A stretch of 54,152 nucleotides of DNA from Gymnopus androsaceus JB14. Lineage: Eukaryota; Basidiomycota; Agaricomycetes; Agaricales; Omphalotaceae. Below, piece by piece: positions 33,808 to 45,519 of this stretch (position 1 is the first letter of the stretch; the number at the start of each line of letters is the position of its first letter). The translations under genes were made by a program, and so were the position numbers. The stretch is taken from contig ML769788.1 of NCBI GenBank assembly GCA_009733575.1, positions 1 through 54,152 on the forward strand, in the 5' to 3' direction. A model generated the notes under the pieces. The model was not told the DNA's origin, ran no database searches, and saw only the letters and a program-made list of their open reading frames with translations.

Positions 33808-36800
33808 TTAGCCTACATAATACATATCCTCATTCACCAACTCGTTCTCCCATGCATTGTCATTGAGATCTAGTGCGTCAATTCGCTCAATCAAACCTAC
33901 ATCCAAATCATCTTCATCAAACTCTTCGAACATATCCTTGGCATCCTCATCATCTTCCTCCACTTCTTCCTGTACCTGCTCTGTCTCCACTTCCAGTCTC
34001 GCTTGAACCAGCTCCGCTCCCATTGGTCCCCACAACTCCATCGGCTCATCTCGTGGTAGAGTTGATAATGCTTTCGCCCATACAATGTACAACCGGGCAA
34101 GATCCTTTCGACGTTCCTGCAATTGATATTGTATATTCAAGTCTAGGAGGGATTAATTATAATGTGAACAGAATTATGACAATCAGACACACCTTCAATC
34201 TCTTCCATCGATCTCAATACAACTGACCACTCCTCCATAAACCAGTCCTTCAGAGACGCTTCCTCATACTTCAGCCGATGCAACTCTTCATCACAACGAT
34301 CACGAAGGAGAATCCCTCGGATACCGGTTCTGACGTGCTCGTCGCATAACCACAAAGGCGGCTCAGCCACGTCATCATCGTCTGCAAGGCCGATATCATC
34401 CCAAATGGAATTGTCGACGTCAAGGGAAAATAATTCCTTTGTTACGATGGTTCTTGGAGCCACTGCATTAACTGGAGCGCATCCTGATTGAATCAAACTC
34501 TCCATTTTGGCTGCAGAGGTCATTGTATTTCTTTGCTAGGGACTGGATACCAGGATCACGACGGGTAATAGAATGCTCTGTGTGATTATATAGTTTACAT
34601 TCCGAGGCTGAAAATACAATATCAGCAAAGAAGGGGAGTGAGCGAGCATAAAATACACGATACTATTCATCTGCCGATGGAAGGATCGTTCTAGTCGGTC
34701 TCTGTTCAAATTTACGGGAGCAAAGCTTCTGGCGTAACCGCAATTTCAAAGCTCGAGCATTCATACGATGCGTAATGAACTGGGCTAGATGCAAGGTGTC
34801 AGTATTGCTCTCTCCCCTCCACACCCATTGCACATTCCTTGGTGGTCACAAGTTTTTGGGTCTTCTTGAGCTTCTCCCTCAACGGTTCCAGTTCCAACTC
34901 TGCTGTAGTTACTTCATAAGGCTCCGCCGAGAGATCGGTCATAACTTTCTCAAGCTGTTTGACGTTGTCAGCCAGAGTATCTCATGCCTTTCGTAGTCGA
35001 AGAGCTTCCTCCACTGCCTTTCTGGCTGACCCCTTGGACTGTCCTGAACATTAATAATCAACAACAACTCTGAAATAACAGTAAAGATGCACCAGGAAGC
35101 GGTTTAGTCTGTGACTCAACCTGTGCCTGCCACTGATCACAAAGAAACTCCGCACTTCTCATTGACCAACTAACATCCTTCTCAGCCTGCTCACACTTCG
35201 TTTGAGCGTGTTTCCACTTTCGCGCTATCCATAAGCCCAGTCCCCATAAGCTTTCGCGATCCAAGTGCTGAATCTGCGAATCAAGTGTATATAGACGTTG
35301 GTGATGCTGGCCGAACTTGACTGTTAAAGCACAAAACAAATATCGAAACAATCAGACTCACTCCGCAGACTCTCAAGTAAGCGATTAGTTTGCTTATAGA
35401 GTGCCAAAATTGTTCGCATCCCTCCCCGTCCGCTAAGCCAAACCCCGTGCACTTCCGAGGATGATAGATACACTGGCATGGCCAGCCGATGACCGAAGGC
35501 ATGGAACACGGAAATTGCGAATGCCAGACAGGTCTAAGTATTCCTCCTTGAGAAGATCCCATTTGACGTAACTACGCTCCAGTTGGCAAGCAATATCGTA
35601 AAGTAGACCAACAGTCCAATGGTCAGGCAGATGCTGAAATAACATATCAATGAGTGTGAGGGCGTAGTGTTGTCGTTCTCCTGGAGTGGTCATATTAACC
35701 AGCCATAAAACACGATCATGGCGGCACAAGAGTCCCATCAAAGCAGTCAAGTCAAAAAACTGGGTACTAGCTTTCTGTCTATTCGCCATCGGCAGCAGTA
35801 AAGCTTTCACCACCTGCATCCAGTACGGAGTTTGGGACCTCAGAGACCCCTCAAACCCATCTTCTTCATCCGGATTGGGCGTTGTTTTCTTCGCTTTACC
35901 ACTGGCATCTCTCCGTGGACTGCACTTCTTCAACAAACTCTTTCCATATCTCAACTTCCTCCGGAGGGACGAACTACAGTTTTCGGATGCTTCGTGTTTC
36001 GGATCCTGAGTCCTGTGCTTGTTGTTCTTTTGCGTGAAGCAAGCGTCTACGCAAACCAAGCAACTCAGGCTGAAAGAAGACGATTTGGTTAGCAAAAACC
36101 AAATTTTAAATGATAACTAATTACATACCCTTCTGAAAAACAAGACTTCCCACCGAAACATATTGGACACCATGTGCGCAAGGTAGTCAGATGGGCGTGT
36201 ATGGGTTGAACTAGCGGGTTCCCTGCAGCCTCTCTTTCCCGGTCGTTGATCTTCTTCGTCACTCGCAGGGCTCGGTGAGTTCTCGGACGTGAACAGACCC
36301 TCACTTTGAGGATTGTTCCAAGCGGGTAGGTTCTCGTGAGTAAAGTTGGTATCCTCAGCGTCAACTTGAATGGCCTGGTGGGAGTTTTGCAGAATGCCAT
36401 CCACAAATACGTTAGTTGACTGTTGAAGCCTGTTATACCACTGCAGAGCATTCGCAAAACGCCGCCGGAGAGGATCCTTCAAAGTATAATCAATACCGAG
36501 CTTCCCAAAATAACGATGAAAGTGCACCTGTCCACACAAATGATATCCCTGGCATTTGAGGAAATCTTCAATCGTATTGCATACCGCGGTATTATTGGGC
36601 GAGATACGCAGGAAAAGACGCGTGACAAAGTCTAAAACACGAAGGTCCACGGCCAAGCTCGGGCGTAGAGGTGCACAACCAAAAAGTCCGCACTTCATGA
36701 GCTGAGTCGCGGCGGGTTGGCAGGCGCATGTTCGTAGGGTAATTCTTTCGAGTTCTGGATGAATCAAAGTCATGAATAATCGATAGCTACAATGTTCAAG

Positions 36801-37321
36801 AATCACTCACTATCAAATCGAACAACAACCACCTCAAGCTCCAACCCTTTATTGAGGCATACACATTCCTCTGCCTCGGATGATAATTCTTCTGCCAGAT
36901 TGGATGATTGCCGAACATAGCTCATGTAAGGTGCAATAAGACGGGGTAAAACCTCATTTTCCCAGCGTGCAGACTGAGCAAGCCGCTTGCGTGAATGAGG
37001 CGTTGGAGGTATAAACGCGTCGCCGTCAGCTCCGAATACGTCGTGGACGTCACCGGGAGCTGAAGATAGTCCACCTGTGGACATACCCCTGTCGTCATTA
37101 GGACGTTCTAGGAAACCGACTTGACCACGAGGGATTGGAAGATGAATCCTCTGAGAAAGGGTCTTGCCGTTGGGGAGATACACGATGGGTCTCGCATTTT
37201 TTTTCGTTGGTGAACTTGAACGAGGAGAGCTAGAAAAGAGCTTGTAGGCCGAGCGAGGTGGTGTTTGTCCGACGACTGGAGCCTTTTGGAGGTCTTTTTT
37301 CTGCAATCGAAGGCGGGACAT
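33808..37321 (-). pseudogene. KDZ transposase, CxC1 type, frameshifted (outer element)
   Basis: ATG at 37319-37321 (MSRLRLQKKDLQKAP). Exon 1 ends at 36811 and an intron covers 36755-36810. The CxC1 cysteine cluster follows (TCACQPAATQLMKCGLFGCA, SLAVDLRVLDFVTRLFLR, GNALQWY-like ANALQWYNRL). The KDZ core shows VCVDACFTQK, KASTQFFDLTALMGLLCRHD, RVLWLVNM, GLLYDIACQLERS, SVFHAFGH, CIYHPRKCTGFGLADGEGCE and FWHSISKLIAYLRVCG, then LYTLDSQI and QWQAQVESQTKPLPG. The acidic C-terminus has RMNARALKLRLRQKL, LDVDNSIWDDIGL and EPPLWLCDEHVRTGI, with stop at 33808. Frameshifts near 36184, 35535 and 35500 and an in-frame TGA at 34982-34984 (RKA*DTL) inactivate it. It is the last of three genes in a row on this strand. 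Confidence 0.85.
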
Positions 37322-37613
37322 ACTGGGTAACAAAGCAAAGGTAAAGAATGAGTAGATTCCAACGAGGAACCACGATAAACAACGTACGGGAACAACCGAA
37401 ACAAGCATGATAGTTTAACGTCGTTTCGGACGCAAGAACAATGAGTGGTGCACCCGAATCAGAGTTTGGTGCAACAACGCAAACAAATCTATTGTTCCTG
37501 GTGGCCCAACTTTTAAAGTGGCCTCAACAATATCGTTACATCCATTTTGATTGATACAGAATTAGGTAGTGAACATTGAAATTGTGCTAGATACAAAGAT
37601 GCTAATGAAGATA

Positions 37614-38463
37614 TCAAACTACTACGTTCTTTTCCTTCGCGTCTCGTACACGTTGAGCTAGATGATTTTGCCTACGCAAACTAGCCTCAAGAGACATGCA
37701 TGACTCCATGTGTTTAATTCTCAAATTGTCACCAAAAAGCTGGCCGTACCTCAATATCTCATACTCTGGAAAGTCATCAATTGCAGATCGAAGGAGTGCT
37801 ATGGTATTCTGGTGAATCGCATGCAGACCATCTTTGTCATGCATTCTGAGCCATATATTCAACTCCTTGCGGTCTGGTGAGTAATCGCCTTCGAAGGCAG
37901 GGCAGTCAGCGTCTGGCAGCCTGGCTAAAGCTTCGAGTTCAAAGTCCATGCGCCTCAGGACCCAGTTTGTAACCTCCGGATCGCGACAACGAGCTAGTCG
38001 GAGCAAAAACCTAAAGTAGTCGTCCGTAGCAGCAGGGGTGTCTGTCGTTAAGTCGCTGACATATCCCCAACTCGGGAGCAAGGCGTCATCAACCCTATCG
38101 TTGAGATACGGGGGATCGTCGGGCCAGATGTCTTCGGAATGAGCAATGGGGGTTGGGATGATAGACAAAGGAAGGGGACTGAGTGGCTTGTATACGCTCT
38201 TCATAGTGAGAGGTTGACACGACTAGCAAATGAACTGAGTAACGCGCAAAGACTGTATGAGATTAATGCAACCTACCTTGTTTCCTGTCGCCAAAGTTCT
38301 TTCCGCGACTCTTTTCTGAGCTACTGGGATGACCTGTTTCACTCAATTTAACGAGAGCAGTATGTAGAGCAAAACAAGAGCGTACCTTTCGACCCAATTG
38401 ATTGTAGGGCAAAACGGTGTTACTTGAGTGAGTGCGAGCTGTTTTCGAACGTTGCAAAGACAT
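37614..38463 (-). CDS. Uncharacterised 247-residue KDZ-companion protein
   Basis: I do not know a function. Three exons join in phase 0: 38386-38463 (MSLQRSKTARTHSSNTVL...), 38277-38333 (VIPVAQKRVAERTLATGNK) and 37614-38222 (SCQPLTMKSVYKPLSP to AKEKNVVV), for 248 codons including the stop. Introns are 52 and 54 nt, GT-AG. The main exon has DDYFRFLLRLARCRDPEVTN, NWVLRRMDFELEALARLP, DYSPDRKELNIWLRMHDKDG and ILRYGQLFGDNLRIKHMESC, the look of a soluble helical protein. It lies between the NGN/KOW gene and the outer KDZ transposase, all on the minus strand, and is the only intact gene of that layer. An ATG inside exon 3 (38202-38204) is an alternative start. Confidence 0.6.
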
Positions 38464-38862
38464 TGCAGATAATGGTTCAAGTGCAAGTGCAAACTGGAGA
38501 TCTGATTGTCGTTTTCGCGAAACGAAGTCACGCACAGGGAGGTCTCCATTGTGGTGCAATTTTAGGGAGGGTGGTCCTGTAGTTTAACGTCATTGCGGAC
38601 ACTTAGTAAATCAGACAATAGATATCAAAAAGGCAAGTCAAAGCAGTTCATATCAATTTGAGCTGCTGCACAACTAATTACAACAATATTACATGGCTGA
38701 GTGCATTTACTGAAACTATTCTACAAGAAACTGGTACGCAGATAAGCATATACAAAACTAACTACAGTACATACATGGTTCAATACAGATTCATCACTAG
38801 AGATACAGCAGTCAATATTTAAGGATGTCCGAGTGATCCATCAATGTCAAAAAATTGTCGTG

Positions 38863-39323
38863 TCAATCACGGAGAACTCCATCACCGTCCGTCCAAAATC
38901 CATTTGTGTAGACATGATCGCGCTGTTCCCGTAGTACTGTCATTGCCGCATTACCTGATGTCCTCTGCTCTCTGGATTCATGGACCTCCGCAAGTGAAGC
39001 ACCATGCAGATGGAAGCGCAGATAGTCCATCATGATGGTCTTGACAAACTTCCCATTTTCTTTTACCACAGATACAACTTGAATGGTCCAAAGGGGATCT
39101 TTGTAAAGCTCCCCGTTATTGCCGTAGTATTCCCAAGCACGACGAACTAGTTTCCCAATGTGGTCACCTTCACAGACGAGATAAAGTCCAGCAGCCCTGA
39201 ATGGCTTTGTCACTCCGTAGGAACAAAAATCCTCCACAAGGTCCTGCACTTGAATTGGACGCTTGTGACCAATAGCACTGTATGCCTCCGTGAGGCCATT
39301 TATGACTCGCAGACACACCCGGC
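38863..39323 (-). pseudogene. NGN/KOW (Spt5-like) element protein, 3' part
   Basis: This is the C-terminal end of the gene split by the inner KDZ element; its other part is 48349-50582. The frame enters at the CACCCGGC duplication (39316-39323) as RV and continues CLRVINGLTEAYSAIGHKRP, VEDFCSYGVTKPFRAAGLYL, VCEGDHIGKLVRRAWEYYG and HVYTNGFWTDGDGVLRD to TGA. CEGxHxGKxVRR near the C-terminus is typical of the agaricomycete element-associated KOW proteins as I recall them. The 5' neighbour without the insertion ends GEKKDRRV, so the two parts read on directly once one duplication copy is removed. Confidence 0.75.
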
Positions 39324-39515
39324 CACCTGCCAATCCCCACTAATAGCCTATATAAGACTGTAGGGAGGGCGAACTATGCGTCTTATATAGGTTAATAAGG
39401 GAGAATCCCCAGGTACAAATAAAACCGAATAAAGTCTTACATCTTAAGACCGGAATTCGGAGTAAGGGGCCTCGGAGCGCTCAGAACACCGCCACAGGCG
39501 CTTATCACACAGGCG
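39324..39515. repeat. Left terminal inverted repeat of the KDZ element
   Basis: Matches the complement of 48157-48348 over 192 bases. The few differences are CpG-related: GCGAAC here against GCAAAC in the other arm, GTACAAAT against GTATGAAT (both derivable from GTACGAAT), and GCGCTC against GCGCCC. Homology stops after CACACAGGCG. Confidence 0.93.
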
Positions 39516-39585
39516 TCTACTTGTACTTCGATGTACAACCATAGTACCAGTTAATATAGTCACTATTTACAACCGACTACCAGTA

Positions 39586-42249
39586 TTAGTCCAAATCTAC
39601 AGCAATAGACAAAACCTTATCTATCTCCCCATCCATCTCATCTTCCTCATCCTCTTCTTCTACATCGCTACCAGCATCTCCAACCAAGACAGGCCCATCA
39701 ACTACTTCCGATAACGGCGCCTCCTTTGCAACTGCCACACCCGGTGAAAAGTACCTGTTGTTCTCGAACTTGAACCCATCCAACCTCTTGATGGAAAGCA
39801 GCCTGCGCCGGTGTAGGTTGTTGAAACGGCCACGTTCCTGCCAATAGAGAAGGATTTGAAGAGCTAAGGCCGGGTCTCTAGCCTCAACATCTTTGGATAT
39901 GCTCTTAAGCCTATACTCCTTATCCCTCATGTACGTGAACAGATGACAGATTTCCAAGTGAAGCCGCGGGAGCTCGTTCTCTGCCCGTATGAGCTTAAAA
40001 AACTCCTGCATGAGAACCCGATTCTTCTGCGTAGCCCACTTCCGCTCCCGAACATCTTCACGAGTGTCACGAAGAATGTCGAACTCAGAGAGGTAGGAAA
40101 ATTCAACCACTTCCTCCCATGAGATGCGGCGACGAGGCGGAGACATTGAGGCAGCTGCCTCATTGTAGGCGGTGATGGCCGTTTTAATCGACTTTGAACG
40201 AAGCTTGAGAGCTGTAGCGATGTGCTTCCGCATCTTGTATCCTTGAATGAACCAATTAGAAGTGAAAGGTTCTGCTAAACGAACACATACCAGTTCCAGC
40301 AACGTTAAGCCGTGTCATCTCAAACATCCGAGCAACCAACAAGCCTTCAAGCTTATCCAAAGCCTTTCGGTACGTTGCCTCCTTCACCATCTTCTTGACC
40401 GAGCACCACTTATCTGACCCGTTCACCCATCGATCCTTGATCTCCAGTTTCCATTTGAGCACTTGGCAATCAGCAATAAGTTTGCGTTCATTCTCCATCT
40501 CATTCCAGCACCTCTTCTTTAACGCCGGTCCTTGATCCCGCCCCTGGTTAAACTTGTAGTTGCGCCACGTCTCCCGAGCTTCTCTGAGACGAGCCTGACA
40601 CCCGTCCAAACCTTCAAGCTTCATGAAATACTCCATCTCCAGCGTCTCAACGGGCGGCACCTTTGTGAGGCTACGAAGATAGTTCCCCTCCTCTACAAGC
40701 CATTCGTAAAACGTATCGGACGTCTCGATCCCCGCCTCTCACATAGCTTTGGCGATAGAACCCCTACCCTTCAAAATTCCAAGAGCTTGTTTGTAGTTGT
40801 TGAGTATAAAGAGGCTGGACTTGGAGTACGTTTCGAAGTTATCATGGTAGTAAATAAACTCTGCGATTGCTTGACGGCGATGAAATACTGACTGGTGACG
40901 GGTGATACTAGCAAGAGCATTGGTGACGTTGAAATAACGCTCGCATGTCTCCCCGTCTTCAATCCCAGTGCCAACGATGTAGAGCATCAAGAACAGGAGC
41001 TGGCAGGCGCGTTCGTGAGCATAGCCATGCATCGTACCTATAACAGGGAGATAGTTCGACCATTCCGCTAGCGCTTTCAGAGGGCTTCGTTTAACTGTCT
41101 TTGACAGCTTGCAGTGCACATCGTATGCGATGGCAAATTTCCCTAGAGGCCTGCCCTCTTTTGTAGCCTCACGCTCCTCCTTCTCTGCGGACATATAGTG
41201 GTTGAGGATGGATAAGGGATATTTCGATCTAGAAAGAGCAGTGAGTTTAATCATTGAAGCAAACTTCAAAGTAAAAAATGACTTACTGTTCCCCAGAGCG
41301 TATCATATCGCATGCAAGAAGAAGCATCATGTGTCGGCAAAGAAAAGCAAACCACCCGCACTCCATAAACTTCCCAACCGACCGAGCAGTGTTCTTATCC
41401 TTCGCGTTGTGCCAACGCTCTTCGCACTGACCCTCCGCCCAAAGATGCTGTTCTGGGGTGAGCTGGTCGCCATTTGCCTGCATCTCATTAATGAACTCCC
41501 AATTACCCTCGTCCCACGCATCCACTTGGGCTGGCTGAAGGAAGTAGTCACCCCCTCCTACGCGGCGGTCAAGCCTCTCCTTTGAAGGTGCTAAACCCGG
41601 TGCTCCATCTGCGTCAGCGTGATCGTCTACTTTGGCCTTATCAACACGTTCGACACGCCTCAGAGAATCGTTGCCATCACAGCTAGCCAGCATGCGGACC
41701 TCAAGCTGCTCCTCATTCTTGAGACGGTACTGGCAGGCGGGGCAACAGTTAAGCATGCGCCAGTTGGGCCCGTCACACTGCAGCGCTTTCTGAACACGCA
41801 GACGGACGTGATTAAGGATGGCCACGTAGAGGTCAAACGCCGCAGACATTTGGGTCGCTAAATAGGGCTTGAATGGAGACCCTTCTGCATCACATAGGGC
41901 TTTGATAAATGGCTGGATCCCAAGCTTCGGGCAACGAACAAAAAGGCTGTGATAAAGCGCGACAGTACGCGTCGTGATTGCAGTTTTATGAGACAAAGGA
42001 GCAGTAGGCATCAGGCCAGCAAGCACAAGACTAGAGGAGTCATGCACGAGCCCAAGATCTCCTTAGTAGAGGAACCTGAAAGAGGGGTGAGTTTTGGGAG
42101 TGTAAAAAAACTGAAGTAAATGTACCAAAAATATTGACCATGTAGAGGTCCATCCATTCTACAGGCTTTCGTCTACGCTCTGGCTGCTTCTTCTTAAGAT
42201 AAACCCAATCCATATAAGCCACAACAAAAGTCTTGGACAGCCCTGACAT
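39586..42249 (-). pseudogene. KDZ transposase of the inner element, N-terminally truncated
   Basis: Four exons: 42126-42249, 41287-42061, 40291-41228 and 39586-40241. It enters at MSGLSKTFVVAYMDWVYLKK and continues NIFGDLGLVHDSSS, LVLAGLMPTAPLSHKTAITT, CPKLGIQPFIKALCD, CCPACQYRL, DGNDSLRRVERVDKAK, ECGWFAFLCRHMMLLLACDM and IRSGEQSKYPLSILNHY. The KDZ core follows (AYDVHCKLSKTV, GTMHGYAHERACQLLFL, ETCERYFNVTNALA, HRRQAIAEFIYYHDNFETY). The N-terminal cysteine-cluster region expected in full KDZ enzymes is absent; its place is taken by the TET/JBP fragment on the other strand. An in-frame TGA (40739-40741) after SIAKAM separates it from EAGIETSDTFYEWL, where Arg is expected. Otherwise the frame is open to the stop at 39586. 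Confidence 0.9.
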
Positions 42250-42796
42250 TCAGGCCGTTGCCACCTATGCTGACCGAGGACTCCGCGATTTATTCCCCAG
42301 GCTGCATGCTCTAGCTTTGAATCTGGACAAGCAGATCGTCGACGTGGATAATCCTCAGATTGAGCGAGCATTCAAGGACTGCTGCTACCCCGCCTGCCAT
42401 CTTAACCTACACAATGCCTCCACTCTCATCCACACAGATTATTGGAACCTCGTCTTTCTCATGTGCTCCATCGTCTGCATGGGTCACTTTGACCATACAC
42501 GGAGCGGCCTGCTTATTACTTGGCCACTTGGACTTGCGTTTGAATTCCCTGCGGGGACAGCTATGTACATCCCTTCTGCCTGCGTTGCCCATTCGAATAC
42601 GCCAATTGATCCTCATGAGCGACGCCATTTGATGGCCTTCTTCATTCCCGCTGGGCTTGCACGCTGGTTTCATAACGGATTTCGTTCAGACAAGGAGTTT
42701 ACAGAGCACGCCTCCCCTGGGCTGCTGAAGGAATGGAAGGAGTACCGAGCAAACCTTTGGGAATTTGGGGCGGATTTGCTTTGCCGCGATCTTTAG
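42233..42796 (+). pseudogene. TET/JBP-family 2-oxoglutarate/Fe(II) dioxygenase, 5'-truncated
   Basis: TET/JBP enzymes oxidise 5-methylcytosine (TET) or thymine (JBP) in DNA, and fungal copies travel with KDZ transposons. The preserved part has the iron-binding HxD motif (LIHTDYWN, residues about 66-73 of the fragment), the core GHFDHTRSGLLITWPLGLAF, EFPAGTAMYIPSA, the distal histidine in VAHSNTPI and the 2-oxoglutarate-binding arginine region PHERRHLMAFF. RWFHNGFRSDKEF follows, and the frame ends DLLCRDL at TAG. The catalytic core looks complete, but there is no ATG: the frame opens at about 42233 inside the start of the divergent KDZ transposase. The 5' half was therefore lost, probably with the 5' part of the transposase. 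Confidence 0.75.
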
Positions 42797-43283
42797 GCCA
42801 TGCTATTACTTGACGATTTTCTCCTTACCGTTGTGCTGCGTACTTTGTGCTTTTGTAAATAGCAAGCTAATGAACACTGTTGATACCTGATGCATTTTCG
42901 CTACTTAAAAGTTTGATACCAATTGAAGATGTGAGGAGAAGCCGTCCATGAAGGCGTAGGTACAAAATGTGTACGAACTCACAACTTAACATTTTTGGAC
43001 TTGAATCGCTCATTGTAAAAGCAAATCATAATATTAAAAGGCCAAAAAATTATCACACATACTGTTGATGCTTGGTTACAAGTTGAGATACTCAGCATCT
43101 TTCTAGGACCAATACATGTTTATAAAATAAATGTTCTTGTTGGGATCGTGAGACGTTAAGTTTCAAACGGAATGAACACTAAAGATCAAAAATGATCTTA
43201 TCCTACTTTCCTCTCGACTTTCACTATCTCTCACTTGAATCTTCTTGCCTTGCCCCAATTTTTTCTCCTATTGTTCTTGAAGC
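42797..43283. other. Intergenic, inner KDZ element
   Basis: There is no frame of interest. It holds the 3' flank of the TET/JBP frame and the 5' region of the small gene at 43284, whose start is preceded by a pyrimidine-rich stretch (CTTTCCTCTCGACTTTC near 43205 to CCTATTGTTCTTG) typical of fungal promoters. Confidence 0.4.
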
Positions 43284-43902
43284 ATGCCTCGAGACCGTAC
43301 CTACTCCGCTATTCGAAAATCCAAGCGTACCGACGTCGAGCAGGCCAAAATCACCAAATGTAAGCGCGTCGATTATTCTCGCTGGAATCATCGCAAGTCA
43401 GTACTTTCTCTTTCATTTACTCTGTGATTTTATACTCATCTTTCTTATTATTGCTATGCTAACTACAGGAATAAAGAGGCCTACAATACTGCAAACCGGG
43501 AGCGAATGCGGATGTAAATCATCCTGCCCGTTGTGCTATTCTGCTCTGACTTATACCGTGGTACGCTAGAACTCGTGCAGGAATGAAGGATAAGGAGAAA
43601 ATTGTGCGCCAAGACAGCCAGAGGGCGTCCTCAAAAAAGTATTATCTGAAGTGCATATCCCTTTCTCCAGATTGTTCCATCCTGGTTTGCTAAATACTCC
43701 TACAGGAATCGGACGGAAATACTGCAGAAGGCCAAGGATAAACGCATGAGGTTTGCTCTACGCGTTGTCCTGCTGCTAGAGCTCACGGTCTAACAGTGCT
43801 CATATGAAGAAGTTTGGTCCCGATTCCATCTGGTGGTACAAGATGCGCAAAGGGACCTTGCGAACGGGGTTGCGGGACGAAGAGGAGCGCGTTGGCAATT
43901 AG
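43284..43902 (+). CDS. Small basic five-exon protein of the KDZ element (129 aa)
   Basis: Exons 43284-43396, 43469-43513, 43570-43650, 43706-43750 and 43797-43902 join to exactly 130 codons with four GT-AG introns of 46-72 nt. The product starts MPRDRTYSAIRKSKRTDVEQ and contains NKEAYNTANRERMR, SSKKYYLKNRTEILQKAKDK and HMKKFGPDSIWWYKMRKG, ending EEERVGN. The repeated pattern N(K/R)xE(A/I)xxxA(N/K)xxRM recalls short basic helical repeats in other fungal element proteins, and DNA binding is a reasonable guess. No single exon exceeds 113 nt, so simple ORF calling misses it. Function unknown; the exon structure closes cleanly in frame and is the main evidence. Confidence 0.65.
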
Positions 43903-44161
43903 CCATGCTGTATTTTGTGGCTGCTACGCCTTGTTCTTACTGTCGTTTATCCAATACTTGCGAATAACGTTCTGCCATCAGGAAATTGCTCGGTGCCTAC
44001 TTAAATTGGTTACTTCTACTTGACAAATTGCTCTGTACTTAGATATTTGGCTTCGGTACCAAGAAATTCGAGTTGTATTCGTCAGATCGTGTGTAGATAA
44101 CAACAAAAAAATTTTCTAATGTATGAGAATGCTAAGATGTAAGCAGCGGATGACACAGTAA

Positions 44162-45303
44162 CTATTGATCGAAGGGGCGATGGATAGAAAGGGTACGGAC
44201 ATACCCTTGAGCCTCCCATTGCAAAAAGACCTGCTTGGCATCCGATGCCTTTCCTTGCGAGAACTGGACCTCTCCCCCACGAAATCCAAGCCCGTTCTTC
44301 ATCATACGTCCCCTGTATGTTTGAGTCAGCAAAAATCGCAGCATGATGGGGCCCGCTGTAGCTCACCGACGCTCAAAAACTCCTGGCGCAATGCCTTTCG
44401 TGACGATGTATATATCGCTGGGCTCAACTTCTCTCTTCAAGAGTTCGAGAACGCCAGTTTCCTTCGCTTCTCGGTGATGGTTCTGAGCCTCTTCCAGCGT
44501 CGCAAAGGACTTGAAAACGGCTTCGGGGCAATGGTCGATATAAGGGAAGATTCCAGCTTCGGTATCGGTGTCCTTGTACGAAGTGAAAACGCCATCCTTG
44601 TAGTCGTGCCCAACGTAAAGCACGTAGAACTTGCCCTCCTTCGCAGAGGCATTGGGAGTTTCCACGGTATGAACTACAGGAGGCAGAGATGCAGGCATCT
44701 CAAATCGACCTCCTGGGTTGGGCGTTGGGGTATTAATGGCAACGCGTCGATTGCGAGTGGGAGTCGTTGGTGCTGCACTACTGCCAGTCGATGGGGCTGT
44801 TGCGACTCGGGTTCGAGCAGGGGTGTTAAAAGGAGTCGGAGCACTGGCACTGCTGAATCGACTGGCAAATTGTGGCGATTGGTAAACGGTGCGGATAAGC
44901 GCTATTGAGGAAGTCAATGAGTTGGGTTTGAGTGGTTTTTAAGTAGGTCAAACTTACCAAAGGCTGAGCGCACGTTGGAGTCTAAATGGTCCCAATCGTC
45001 CTCAATGTCTTCAACAGCGGCTTCCTCTTCGTTTTGGGCGCTGCTTTCTGTACGGGTTTCTGTACGGTGTGTTTTAGCGGCGTTTGATGCTGCGCTGAGG
45101 ATGCTGGCTTACCGATTGCGGTCTGAATGGCTGCAAGACGAGCAGCGCGACGCTCAGCAGTGAGCTGCTGGCTTGGCCTTGTTGGCGAAGTTTGAAGTTG
45201 TTGATCGATTGGCGCTTCAACTGCAATTCAATGATGCCACGTGAGATTGAATGTTGCGGAGATTGCAGAGATCTCAGGAACATAGCTTAAACTTACCTTT
45301 CAT
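44162..45303 (-). CDS. Viroplasmin / RNase H1 N-terminal-like domain protein (300 aa)
   Basis: Exons 45297-45303, 45113-45220, 44958-45059, 44367-44901 and 44162-44312 give 301 codons including the stop, with GT-AG introns of 53-76 nt. The N-terminal half is Gln/Glu/Ala-rich, then Thr/Pro-rich. The recognisable domain is KFYVLYVGHDYKDGVFTSY to CPEAVFKSFATLEEAQNH, the fold of the RNase H1 hybrid-binding and viroplasmin N-terminal domain, which binds RNA:DNA hybrids or dsRNA in known members. The C-terminus has a second short motif (GLGFRGGEVQFSQGKASDAK). No RNase H catalytic domain is present. Exon 1 holds only seven coding bases. It is transcribed divergently from the gene at 45520 across a 216-bp shared region. 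Confidence 0.75.
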
Positions 45304-45519
45304 CTTGCTAAGGTTGTTCACCGGCGCTAGTGATTTGCGAAGATGTTTTTGGTTGGGAGGATGGTGGAAGCGAAGGAGAAAGAAGGTTTGGGTTTGGACA
45401 TGCTTGGCTCCGTTTATTTAAGCAAACTTTACGCAAAGTTTGACTTGCGCCGCCACTCGAAGTTGAACGCTAATTCTGGCTCAACACGCCGTCTTGATTC
45501 TCGAAAATCTTTCTGCACT
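45304..45519. promoter_or_regulatory. Shared divergent promoter region
   Basis: The ATG of the viroplasmin-like gene (45301-45303, minus) and the ATG of the 680-residue gene (45520-45522, plus) are separated by 216 bases. A TATA-like TTTATTTAAGC lies at about 45413-45423, roughly 100 bases before the plus-strand start. The spacing implies that both genes share regulatory DNA. No specific factor site is recognised. Confidence 0.45.

Noticed and set aside
38343..38549. A 68-codon frame beginning METSLCVTS on the minus strand
   Set aside because: It is out of frame with the exon of the 247-residue gene that occupies the same DNA and joins in phase to two further exons.
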